From contig NZ_UWFN01000181.1 of assembly GCF_900602065.1 (NCBI RefSeq), positions 62,001-126,000 on the forward strand: 64,000 nucleotides of DNA, read 5' to 3'. The notes under the pieces are model-generated. The model was not told where the DNA came from, ran no database searches, and was given only the letters and a program-made list of their open reading frames with translations. Of this stretch, positions 56,952 through 64,000 are shown one piece after another (within the stretch, counting starts at the first letter, position 1; each line of letters begins with the position of its first letter). Origin of the DNA: Pseudomonas viridiflava. Its GTDB lineage: Bacteria; Pseudomonadota; Gammaproteobacteria; Pseudomonadales; Pseudomonadaceae. The position numbers were made by a program, and so were the translations under genes.

Positions 56952-57677
56952 TCAGATGACCTTCACCGCGCGCCCGATGAACTGTATCGGCCCGGTAGGT
57001 TTGCCAATCGGCGAGCCGGTGGCCTGTTCCAGCGTTAGCTCGAACAGCTGGTTAGGCTGCAACGGCGGCAGTTTATCCAGTGGCACTTGCAGGGTCTGCC
57101 CTGGCTTGACCAGCCCTAGAGACACCGGGCCTTGCCAGTCATCACCCTTGGTCCAGAACTCCAGCGCCTTGTCGGCGGGGACTTCGGTAACGCTCAGGGG
57201 GATGAGCTGGATGTCTGTGGAGTTGCTGGTCTGAATCACCCAGCCCGGTGCTTTGTCCTGCGGCGCGACCAGCACCACCAGATAGGACGGCGACGGTGTT
57301 GAGCGGGACTGGGTGAGCAGCGTCATGCCCAGCACCAATGACGCCGCCAGCCCGGCACCGGCCAGACCACGCCAGATCGACAGGTTGTTCCACCAGCTCT
57401 GCACATCACGCTTGATGGTTTTCTGCGGCGCAAGCAGATCATCCAGGCTGCGCTCGATGCGCGCCCACAGATGCGCTGGCGGACTTTGCGGTTCAACCAT
57501 GTTTGTCAGCGGTAGCAGACGTTCTTCCCAGGCGTCGACCGCAGCCCGCAAGGCGGGTTCGTTGGGCAGCCGACGCTCTACTTCCATGCGTTGCTGGGCA
57601 GACAAGGTGCCCAGCACATATTCGCCCGCCAACTCGTTCAGCGGTTTTTGGGGTTCAGTGCCCGAGCTGTTGCTCAT
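56952..57677 (-). CDS. Anti-sigma factor, RskA family
   Basis: A 241-residue membrane protein: N-terminal zinc-less anti-sigma domain (EYVLGTLSAQQRMEVERRL), one membrane helix (about 95-115; GLAGAGLAASLVLGMTLL), and a C-terminal RskA domain outside (LVVLVAPQDKAPGWVIQ, LEFWTKGDDW). The start is taken at the ATG that overlaps the sigma gene stop (ATGA), giving tight coupling. It should hold the neighbouring sigma factor inactive. Confidence 0.87.
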   Translation of the reverse strand: MSNSSGTEPQKPLNELAGEYVLGTLSAQQRMEVERRLPNEPALRAAVDAWEERLLPLTNMVEPQSPPAHLWARIERSLDDLLAPQKTIKRDVQSWWNNLSIWRGLAGAGLAASLVLGMTLLTQSRSTPSPSYLVVLVAPQDKAPGWVIQTSNSTDIQLIPLSVTEVPADKALEFWTKGDDWQGPVSLGLVKPGQTLQVPLDKLPPLQPNQLFELTLEQATGSPIGKPTGPIQFIGRAVKVI

Positions 57678-58237
57678 CCGATGCACTCCCGTAATGCATT
57701 CAGGCTGCGCTTGATCCAGGCTTTGACAGTGCCCAGCGGCGCGCCGATTTTTTGCGCAATCTCTTGATGTGAATAGCCGTCCACGTACGCGTGGAACACG
57801 CAGTTGCGACGCACCGGTTCAAGCTGCTCCAGACAGAAGTCGATCCGCCCCGGATTCACCCGCCAGTCAAAACTGTCCACCGTTTCGTTCCAGCCTTCCA
57901 GGGTTGCCTGGGCTTCACCGTGCTCGTCTTCATCTTCGCTCTGCACCTCACGGGCATTGTTGCGAATGGCGTTCAACGCCAGATTTCGGGTGATGCTGAA
58001 TATCCAGCCACGGGCCGAACCCCGGGTCTTGTCGAAGCTTGCCGCCCCGGTCCAGACCTTGATAAAAGCGTCGTGCACGATGTCCTGCGCCAATGCGCTG
58101 TCATGCACCAGGCGTTGCGCAACACCGAGCAGACGAGGGCTTTCCTGAGCATACAGCCGCTCAAGCGCCTGCCGTTCGCCTCGGGCGCAGGCATCCAGTG
58201 CAGCTTCGTAATCAAACAGGGATTCGTGGGAGGACAA
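57674..58237 (-). CDS. ECF sigma factor (SigK/RpoE-like)
   Basis: A 187-residue sigma-70 family protein with region 2 (LERLYAQESPRLLGVAQRLV, DIVHDAFIKVW) and region 4 helix-turn-helix (YVDGYSHQEIAQKIGAPLGT then VKAWIKRSL). It pairs with the anti-sigma gene directly downstream. The start is uncertain: TTG at 58237 gives a normal length but has no good ribosome binding site. Targets unknown; the upstream DUF3455 gene may belong to its regulon. Confidence 0.88.
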   Translation of the reverse strand: MSSHESLFDYEAALDACARGERQALERLYAQESPRLLGVAQRLVHDSALAQDIVHDAFIKVWTGAASFDKTRGSARGWIFSITRNLALNAIRNNAREVQSEDEDEHGEAQATLEGWNETVDSFDWRVNPGRIDFCLEQLEPVRRNCVFHAYVDGYSHQEIAQKIGAPLGTVKAWIKRSLNALRECIG

Positions 58238-58289
58238 TTCAATACGCCGTTTACAGAGTACTTCTACCCCGATTTGAATCGGAGCACCC

Positions 58290-58317
58290 GCGCAGGAGCA
58301 TAGACCAGTTCCTGCGC
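58290..58317. other. Inverted repeat between DUF3455 and sigma genes
   Basis: GCGCAGGA and TCCTGCGC around a 12-base loop, without a T run. May be a weak transcript-end hairpin or a regulator site for the sigma gene. Confidence 0.4.
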
Positions 58318-58330
58318 AGGCTCGCGCTAA

Positions 58331-58864
58331 TTACTTGGCAGACCAGAAGATATAGTCGGCCTGGTATTTAACGATTTCTTTCGCGCCTTTATTGCTCTCG
58401 GCACAGGCTTTGGCTGGCGCCACGCCGCCTTTGAGCGCGGTGCGCTGAATGTAAGCAACGCCGGTCATTGCGCCTTTGCCGTCAGCCGGGTTGGCTTTGA
58501 CCAACTGATACGGCAGGTTGCCAGCGCTGGATGGGGCCACGGCGAGCTGAGTACCGGTCACTTTCGAACCGTCTTTGGCTTCCCAGGTAGCAGGCGGGCC
58601 GTAGTAAGTGCCGACTTGCTTGCCGCTGCGATCATTGAGCACGGCTTTAGGACCCACGAATGCCCATTCCATGCCTTCGGCAGCATTGGCTTTGGCGCGG
58701 CACTCGTAAGTGATTTCGCCGACACCGGTGGTTTCCATGCTGACTTTGAAGCCATCTGGAACCCGCACGGTTTCCGGCAGGTTGCTTTGAGCGAAGGCAG
58801 AGGGCGCCAGGCAAGTGAAAGCCAGTGCAGCACCAGTCAGGCAGAGCAAGCGTTTTGCGTTCAT
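58331..58864 (-). CDS. Exported DUF3455 protein
   Basis: A 177-residue exported protein: signal peptide MNAKRLLCLTGAALAFTCL (cut after AFA) and one DUF3455 domain with VGEITYECRAKA, YYGPPATWEAKDGS and VAYIQRTALKGGVAP. GGAG precedes the ATG at 58864. Function unknown. It is co-directional with the downstream sigma/anti-sigma pair, a partnership seen in other bacteria, so a stress role is plausible. Confidence 0.83.
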   Translation of the reverse strand: MNAKRLLCLTGAALAFTCLAPSAFAQSNLPETVRVPDGFKVSMETTGVGEITYECRAKANAAEGMEWAFVGPKAVLNDRSGKQVGTYYGPPATWEAKDGSKVTGTQLAVAPSSAGNLPYQLVKANPADGKGAMTGVAYIQRTALKGGVAPAKACAESNKGAKEIVKYQADYIFWSAK

Positions 58865-58968
58865 GCAGACATCTCCAGTTTTGGGTTTTCGCTTAACAGC
58901 CAAACCGGCTGCTTATCTGTACTACCCGCGAGAAACCCATCTGGATGCAGCGATTTGAAAATAAATTT

Positions 58969-60147
58969 TCAGCCCTTGCTGATTCGGCTGCGCAACAGAA
59001 TGACGCCTGCGATTGCAGCAAGCCCCGAGCCCATCAATACGCCGACTTTTACTTCGTCGATCAGGTGTGCCGAACCGGGGAATGCGAGGTTGCCGATGAA
59101 CAGACTCATGGTGAAACCGATGCCACAAAGGATCGCTACGCCATACAGCTGCACCCAGTTACTGCCCTCCGGCAACGAGGCTAAGCCGGAGCGGATAGCC
59201 AGTACTGCGGCGAGGAACACGCCGATCTGCTTGCCAAAGAACAAGCCCAGCGCGACGCCCAGCGGTACAGGATCAATCAGGTTTTGCAGAGAGATCCCCG
59301 ACAGCGACACACCGGCATTGGCAAAGCCGAAGATGGGCACGATGGCGAACGCGACCCAGTAATGCAGCTTCTCTTCGAGGAACAGCAGTGGCGAGCGGGA
59401 CTCTTCTTCAGGTTTGCCCAAAGGAATGCACAGCGCCAGAGCGACACCGGCCAAGGTCGCGTGAACGCCCGATTGCAGAACGAAGAACCACAGAGCCGCA
59501 CCCAGCAGCAAGTACGGCAACAGGCGACGCACGCGCAGGCGATTCATTACGATCAGAACGGCGAGTGTGGCGAATGAGGCCAGCAGCATCGGCATGTTCA
59601 GGCCGCTGCTGTAGAAGAAGGCGATGATGGTGACGGCGCCCAGATCGTCGAGAATTGCCAGCGCGGCGAGAAAGACTTTCAGGGAAGTCGGCACGCGTTT
59701 ACCCAGCAGTGACAGCACGCCCAGCGCGAATGCAATGTCGGTAGCAGCGGGGATCGCCCAGCCGCTCATGGTTTCCTGGTTCCCCCAGTTGACTGCGATG
59801 TAGATCAGCGCTGGCACCAGCATGCCGCCGGCCGCTGCGAAGCCGGGCAGGGCGCGTTGACCCCAGGTGGCCAGCCCGCCGGCGAGGACTTCACGTTTGA
59901 TTTCCAGGCCGACCATCAGGAAGAAGATCGCCATCAGTCCGTCGTTGATCCACAACTCTACAGACAGCCCCAGCCACACGCTGTGCAGTGCCGCGAAATA
60001 GCCAGCGGACAGGCCGGAGTTGGCGACGATCAAGGCAGCCAGTGCTGCACCCATCAACACAATCCCACCGGCCGATTCGGAGGCCAGGAAGCTGGCAAGA
60101 ATGGCGATGGCTCTTGGGGTTTCTTTTTTGTTGTTATAGGCAGTCAT
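58969..60147 (-). CDS. nhaA: Na+/H+ antiporter NhaA
   Basis: A 392-residue inner-membrane antiporter with about twelve helices. Ion-site aspartates are D137 in TDIAFALG and the D167-D168 pair in [20 protein letters not shown] and the C-terminal [15 protein letters not shown] are also typical. It exports Na+ for H+ at alkaline pH. It lies between the sigma/anti-sigma block and hutD and has no functional tie to hut. Confidence 0.94.
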   Translation of the reverse strand: MTAYNNKKETPRAIAILASFLASESAGGIVLMGAALAALIVANSGLSAGYFAALHSVWLGLSVELWINDGLMAIFFLMVGLEIKREVLAGGLATWGQRALPGFAAAGGMLVPALIYIAVNWGNQETMSGWAIPAATDIAFALGVLSLLGKRVPTSLKVFLAALAILDDLGAVTIIAFFYSSGLNMPMLLASFATLAVLIVMNRLRVRRLLPYLLLGAALWFFVLQSGVHATLAGVALALCIPLGKPEEESRSPLLFLEEKLHYWVAFAIVPIFGFANAGVSLSGISLQNLIDPVPLGVALGLFFGKQIGVFLAAVLAIRSGLASLPEGSNWVQLYGVAILCGIGFTMSLFIGNLAFPGSAHLIDEVKVGVLMGSGLAAIAGVILLRSRISKG

Positions 60148-60199
60148 TGGCGGTGGGAGCGTCCTTGGGGAAACGTTGTAAATGGCGTGGAACGAGCTT

Positions 60200-60296
60200 C
60201 TGTGGGAGCGAATTCATTCGCGAAAGCTAGTTTGCAGTCGACCGAAATGTTTCGGTGAAGCGCTGGCCTCTTCGCGAATGAATTCGCTCCCACAGG
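60200..60296. repeat. REP doublet, family C
   Basis: Family C doublet between nhaA and hutD. Confidence 0.92.
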
Positions 60297-60317
60297 TGCG
60301 TGGTCTGTCAGTAAGTT

Positions 60318-60920
60318 TCACGTGTTCTGGATTTTGGTTAGCTCAATCAAGCAGCAGCGGCTCGCACGGGGGGCATACAGCACAACCTCCAGCAGCGCGC
60401 CAGATTCATTCTCCAGTTGCAGGCAGTCATGCTTTTCCAGCAGTTGTGGCGGATGCTCGGCCAGGTTCGCGGCCATCTGTTCTGCCGCGCTGAACAGCAA
60501 CAGGGTAGACGCTGAACTGAACAGCCGCTGAGGTTTGAGCACGTCCACCCACTGCAGGCTGACGCGATAGCGGTCCGGCGAGTAGATCAGGTTGAAGTCT
60601 CGAATCGCGCCGTCGAGCAATGTGCAACTGACCTGGCTGTCGCCGCTGAATGCGAAGGGATCACCCGGCAACAGTGGCTCGGTCGTTTTGCCGTCGATAT
60701 CCAGCGTCATGCCCACGCCTTGCAGTACGGTAATGATACGTTGATAGCCCGGAAACAGGGAAAAGCCGCCGGACTGCTCGATATCGGCAATCGACAGACG
60801 CCAGCCGAAACCTTCCAGTCCTTCGCCCGCATCGCGGGTCACTTCTTCCGTGCTGCCGCCGCCGTTTTTCCAGGGCATGCTCGGGTAGTCAGCGGCGCGT
60901 AAAACAGTCAGTTGGCTCAT
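60318..60920 (-). CDS. hutD: HutD/Ves family protein
   Basis: A 200-residue bicupin-like protein of the HutD/Ves family. Motifs: MPWKNGGGSTEE near the N-terminus, FGWRLSIADIEQSGGFSLFPG and DFNLIYSPDRYR. In P. fluorescens HutD is proposed to limit hut expression by binding an intermediate. The start overlaps the hutC stop (ATGA), so the two are coupled; a longer open frame upstream is inside hutC. Confidence 0.9.
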   Translation of the reverse strand: MSQLTVLRAADYPSMPWKNGGGSTEEVTRDAGEGLEGFGWRLSIADIEQSGGFSLFPGYQRIITVLQGVGMTLDIDGKTTEPLLPGDPFAFSGDSQVSCTLLDGAIRDFNLIYSPDRYRVSLQWVDVLKPQRLFSSASTLLLFSAAEQMAANLAEHPPQLLEKHDCLQLENESGALLEVVLYAPRASRCCLIELTKIQNT

Positions 60921-61666
60921 TTGCTGAAACGTCCTTCCAGGCGATGACGGGAACCGGGGTGGATCAGGCGCGCGGCGGTCACTGGCTGGCGGCCGGACCA
61001 CGTGCGACGGCGGATCAACAGGCAAGGCTCGCCGGGGCTGATCTGCAACAGTTTGCATTCATCGGGTTCAGCCAGGATCGCCTCGACCACATGCTCACCC
61101 TCGGTCAATGGCGCGACTTGCGAGAGATAGGCGTAAGGCGTCTGCTGGGTGAAATCCTGGCTCAGATAGTCCGGTGCGACCAAGGCGTTGACATAACGAT
61201 CTTCGATTTGCACCGGCAGATCGTTTTCCAAATGCACGATCAGCGAATGAAAAACCCGCTGACCTTCACGCATGTCCAGCGCGAGGGCTCGTTCGGAGCC
61301 AGCAGCTTCTTCTTTCAGCAGGATGACCTTGCAGGTGTGACGATGACCACGAGCAGCAATTTCGTCAGCAATGTTATGAACTTCAAACAGCGCGGATTGG
61401 CTCTTGGGTTCGGCGACGAAAGTGCCGACGCCTTGCATGCGCACTAACAGGCCTTCGGCGGTCATTTCACGCAGGGCGCGGTTGATGGTCATACGGCTGA
61501 AGCCCAACTGGGTTACCAGCTCGCTTTCGGACGGCACGCGGTGATGCGGCGGCCAGTTACCGCACTGAATCTGCTGAGCAATCATCTGCTTCACACGGGC
61601 GTACAGCGGGGCCGGACTGTCGCCCATCTGGGCAGCCAATGGAGAAGTGGCGGGCGGAGTCGGCAC
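60917..61666 (-). CDS. hutC: Histidine-utilisation repressor HutC
   Basis: A 249-residue GntR/HutC repressor: winged helix (about 20-85; VPSESELVTQLGFSRMTINR) and a UTRA effector domain that binds urocanate. The start is set at GTG 61666: the AAGGA ribosome binding site lies nine bases upstream and it gives PTPPATSPL, the known Pseudomonas N-terminus; a TTG nine bases earlier lies directly on the ribosome binding site. Operators are visible at hutU and hutF. Confidence 0.93.
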   Translation of the reverse strand: MPTPPATSPLAAQMGDSPAPLYARVKQMIAQQIQCGNWPPHHRVPSESELVTQLGFSRMTINRALREMTAEGLLVRMQGVGTFVAEPKSQSALFEVHNIADEIAARGHRHTCKVILLKEEAAGSERALALDMREGQRVFHSLIVHLENDLPVQIEDRYVNALVAPDYLSQDFTQQTPYAYLSQVAPLTEGEHVVEAILAEPDECKLLQISPGEPCLLIRRRTWSGRQPVTAARLIHPGSRHRLEGRFSK

Positions 61667-61769
61667 TTGGGGCAATCCTTTTCGAAGGTGATTCAGTGCG
61701 GGTCGGCGCTGATCTTGCAGCGCATCGACTTGAATAACGTGCGTTCACGCTAACCATTAACCTGTTCGG

Positions 61770-61783
61770 CGGCAAGCTTGCCG
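61770..61783. promoter_or_regulatory. Perfect 14-bp palindrome in hutC-hutF gap
   Basis: CGGCAAGCTTGCCG. The same region can be read as a poor sigma-54 promoter (GG at 61768 and GC at 61780, 10 bases apart). Neither role is established. Confidence 0.35.
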
Positions 61784-61807
61784 GAGTTTACCGAGCGTGC
61801 AAACGTC

Positions 61808-61823
61808 TGTATATGTATATACA
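61808..61823 (+). promoter_or_regulatory. HutC operator between hutC and hutF
   Basis: TGTATATGTATATACA contains TGTATA/TATACA arms and the tight palindrome TGTATATACA, like HutC sites. It lies 27 bases before hutF and could control both divergent units, giving autoregulation of hutC. Confidence 0.75.
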
Positions 61824-61849
61824 AATCACTTTTCGAGGGATGCCAAGCC

Positions 61850-63214
61850 ATGTCCGCCTTCTTTGCCGAGCGTGCATTGTTGCCCAGCGGCTGGGCCAAT
61901 AATGTTCGCATTGAGGTCAGCGCCGCTGGCGTGATCACTCATGTCGCTACGGAGGCTGATGCTTCAGGTGCGGAGTTGCTCAAAGGACCATTGCTGCCAG
62001 GCATGCCGAATCTGCATTCGCACGCGTTCCAGCGGGCGATGGCCGGGCTGGCGGAAGTGGCGGGCAATCCGAATGACAGTTTCTGGACCTGGCGCGATTT
62101 GATGTACCGCCTGGTTGGACAGATCAGCCCGCAGCAATTGGGCGTCATTGCCCGTCAGTTGTACATCGAGATGCTTAAAGGCGGTTTTACGTCGGTCGCC
62201 GAATTTCATTACGTCCATCAGGACACCACCGGCAAGCCGTACGCGGATCCTGCAGAGCTGGCGCTGCAAATCAGTCAGGCGGCAAGCTCTGCTGGAATCG
62301 GCCTGACGCTTTTGCCAGTGCTCTACAGCCATTCCGGTTTTGGCGGGCAAGCGCCGAACGAAGGTCAGCGGCGGTTTATCCACAGCACCGGCAGCTACCT
62401 TGATCTGCAAGCCCGTTTGCAACCCGTAGTGCGCGCGCAACCAGCGCAGCAACTGGGCCTGTGTTTTCACTCGCTGCGTGCGGTAACGCCTGAGCAGATC
62501 AGCACTGTGCTGGCCGCTAGTGATCAGCAATGCCCGGTGCATATTCATATCGCCGAACAGCAAAAGGAAGTCGATGACTGCCTGAGCTGGAGCGGCCGTC
62601 GGCCAGTTCAATGGCTGTACGAAAACGCTCCAGTGGATGACCGCTGGTGTCTGGTGCACGCCACTCATGTGCAGCCTGATGAAGTGGCGCTCATGGCGCA
62701 AAGCGGGGCGGTCGCGGGGTTGTGCCTGACCACCGAGGCGAATCTGGGCGACGGTATTTTTCCGGCGGTGGACTACATCGCTCAAGGCGGACGCTGGGGG
62801 ATCGGTTCAGACAGCCATGTCTCGTTGAGCGTCGTCGAAGAGTTGCGCTGGCTGGAATACGGTCAGCGCTTGCGAGACCAGCGCCGCAACCGTCTGTATC
62901 GCAGTGATCAACCCATGGTCGGCAGGACGCTGTTTGATGCTGCGCTGGCCGGTGGTGCTCAGGCCTTGGGGCAGCCGATTGGTCAGTTAGAGGTGGGGCG
63001 TCGCGCCGATTGGCTGGTACTGGATGGCGATGCCCCTTACATCGCCACGGCATCGGGTGACGCGATTCTCAACCGTTGGCTGTTTGCGGGCAGTGATCGG
63101 CAGATCCGCGATGTGATGGTCAACGGCAAGTGGGTGATACGCGAAGGGCATCACGCCGGGGAAGAGCAGAGCAAACGGGAGTTTGCGCAGGTGCTGCGGG
63201 AGTTGTTGGGGTAA
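61850..63214 (+). CDS. hutF: Formiminoglutamate deiminase HutF
   Basis: A 454-residue zinc amidohydrolase that removes ammonia from formiminoglutamate to give formylglutamate, the five-step variant used by Pseudomonas. Metal residues: MPNLHSHAF, VHIHIAEQQ and GIGSDSHVS. The ATG at 61850 follows CGAGGGA; the open frame upstream contains the HutC operator and is not coding. Confidence 0.94.
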   Translation: MSAFFAERALLPSGWANNVRIEVSAAGVITHVATEADASGAELLKGPLLPGMPNLHSHAFQRAMAGLAEVAGNPNDSFWTWRDLMYRLVGQISPQQLGVIARQLYIEMLKGGFTSVAEFHYVHQDTTGKPYADPAELALQISQAASSAGIGLTLLPVLYSHSGFGGQAPNEGQRRFIHSTGSYLDLQARLQPVVRAQPAQQLGLCFHSLRAVTPEQISTVLAASDQQCPVHIHIAEQQKEVDDCLSWSGRRPVQWLYENAPVDDRWCLVHATHVQPDEVALMAQSGAVAGLCLTTEANLGDGIFPAVDYIAQGGRWGIGSDSHVSLSVVEELRWLEYGQRLRDQRRNRLYRSDQPMVGRTLFDAALAGGAQALGQPIGQLEVGRRADWLVLDGDAPYIATASGDAILNRWLFAGSDRQIRDVMVNGKWVIREGHHAGEEQSKREFAQVLRELLG

Positions 63215-63268
63215 ATATTCTTCACTTCTACCAAACAAAACGCATTTCTCTGAATTGAAATGCGGCCT

Positions 63269-63361
63269 ATGTGGGAGCGGTGCTTGCCCGCGATGAACGA
63301 TTACCCGATGTACCTGATACACCGAGGTGTCTAAATCGCGGGCAAGCACCGCTCCCACAGG
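63269..63361. repeat. REP doublet, family B
   Basis: Family B doublet between convergent hutF and the lipocalin gene; spacer contains GTACCTGATACACCG as in the copy at 15104. Confidence 0.92.
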
Positions 63362-63381
63362 GGCTTGTTTATGACGTGCGT

Positions 63382-63951
63382 CTACTTCCCGATCTTCGAG
63401 TCCTCAACCCGCCAAACCAGCTTGGTGGTGTCATAACCCTGTTGCTGGGCCTGGCTGAGCAAGTGTTCTTTCACCTCTTTGGAAATCGTCGGCGTGCGCG
63501 ACAGAAGCCACAGGTACTTGCGATCCGGGTTGCCCACAACAGCGGTCTTGTAGCCGTCGCCGATATACAGCACCCAGTAGTCACCTTTGGCGACGCCGGG
63601 GATCAAGCGCGAAAACCAGTTATCAAACTCCACCCACAACTTGTCGGTCTTGCCCGGCACTTGCGGTGTGGCTGTACCTGTCGCTTCCTGCCACTCACCT
63701 TCGAGGGTCCGGCAGCGGTTGGTTACGCCAACGTTGCCATCTTCCTTGAGGGAGTAATGCGCTTCGGATTGCGCGCAGTTGCGCTGGAAGAACATTGGCA
63801 GTCGGGCGATTTCGTACCAGGTGCCCTGATATTGCTTGAGGTCAACAGTGCCAACGGTTCTTGGCTCAAGGTTTTCAGCAGAGTGCGCAAAACCGATTGC
63901 GAGAAAGCTGGCCATTACTACCAGACCAAAACGCACGAGTAATTTGATCAT
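63382..63951 (-). CDS. blc: Blc-type bacterial lipocalin
   Basis: A 189-residue lipocalin: N-terminal signal (about 1-25, ending FAHSA) and the lipocalin motif GTWYEIARLPMFFQ. NRCRTLEGEW and DYWVLYIGDGYKTAVVG follow. Unlike E. coli Blc there is no lipobox cysteine after the signal, so this looks like a secreted or periplasmic form. It starts 3 bases after the stop of an upstream gene, so they are likely co-transcribed. Near hutF as PA5106-PA5107. Confidence 0.9.
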   Translation of the reverse strand: MIKLLVRFGLVVMASFLAIGFAHSAENLEPRTVGTVDLKQYQGTWYEIARLPMFFQRNCAQSEAHYSLKEDGNVGVTNRCRTLEGEWQEATGTATPQVPGKTDKLWVEFDNWFSRLIPGVAKGDYWVLYIGDGYKTAVVGNPDRKYLWLLSRTPTISKEVKEHLLSQAQQQGYDTTKLVWRVEDSKIGK

Positions 63952-63954
63952 TTC

Positions 63955-64000
63955 TTATTTCAAACCTTGACCCGAGAAAAGTACGACCTTGTCAGCGGCG
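63955..64000 (-). CDS. C-terminal end of a gene upstream of the lipocalin
   Basis: The minus-strand frame entering from the window edge encodes AADKVVLFSGQGLK then TAA, three bases before the lipocalin ATG. The tight spacing and clean stop suggest a real gene in the same operon (a small lipoprotein is common there). Only 14 residues are visible, so identity is unknown. Confidence 0.5.
   Translation of the reverse strand, partial: AADKVVLFSGQGLK

Noticed and set aside
61768-61781. Sigma-54 promoter for hutF
   Set aside because: GG and GC have the right 10-base spacing but the -24 box (TCGGCG) is poor and it overlaps a palindrome; not called as a promoter.

Overview
The window is Pseudomonas chromosome, most like the fluorescens/putida/syringae lineages. 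The evidence is gene content and order that match well-known Pseudomonas loci (spuIABCDEFGH-hacB, serA/D-2-hydroxyglutarate dehydrogenase, rpiA/ilvA, rppH-ptsP-lgt-thyA, cadR/cadA, hut), the OprD-family porin, moderately high GC, and dense short palindromic repeats (REP doublets) typical of these lineages. The species cannot be fixed from the window. No tRNA, rRNA, CRISPR array, insertion sequence or phage gene was seen.

Layout. 1-9.5 kb: end of a small membrane-anchored protein, a 900-base leader region, an OprE-like porin, the 1-Cys peroxiredoxin lsfA, a sulfonate uptake operon ssuACBF that lacks ssuD and ssuE, then an alpha/beta hydrolase divergent from a LysR gene and a TetR gene. 9.6-20.7 kb: polyamine catabolism and uptake; spuI is divergent from spuABC (glutamylation route and aminotransferase) and spuDEFGH (ABC importer). 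20.8-27.3 kb: Ntn acylase hacB, a thioredoxin-like protein, an S33-type lipase/hydrolase, a DUF2059 protein, a prolyl-4-hydroxylase-like oxygenase and a DUF4399 protein. 27.3-33.2 kb: serA divergent from D-2-hydroxyglutarate dehydrogenase, an FAA hydrolase and two tandem SdiA-regulated beta-propeller proteins. 33.2-46.1 kb: housekeeping genes rpiA, ilvA, a DUF2269 protein, a HAD phosphatase, rppH, ptsP, an NRDE protein, lgt and thyA, then divergent cadR/cadA. 46.2-63.2 kb: histidine utilisation, as hutG-hutI-hutT-hutH-like-hutVWX-hutU, interrupted by an anti-sigma/ECF-sigma/DUF3455/nhaA block, then hutD-hutC divergent from hutF. 63.4-64 kb: a lipocalin and the tail of another gene.

How it fits together. 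The two large nitrogen-scavenging systems (polyamines, histidine) each combine ABC import with cytoplasmic breakdown. The sequence shows matching control elements: AACAACAA (Hfq/Crc-type) motifs beside both spuI and spuA ribosome binding sites, and at hutU a GG-N10-GC sigma-54 promoter followed by a perfect palindromic HutC operator at the expected start site.

Most notable observations. (1) The only histidase-family protein in the hut cluster lacks the Ala-Ser-Gly triad that forms the MIO cofactor, and no canonical hutH is present in this window. (2) ssuED is missing from an otherwise complete ssu operon. (3) A 250-base tandem duplication between ptsP and the NRDE gene carries a diverged but protein-conserving gene tail, suggesting recombination with a foreign allele through REP sequences. 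(4) Some 27 REP loci of four families sit in nearly every gap, and three of them appear to supply the stop codons or last residues of genes.
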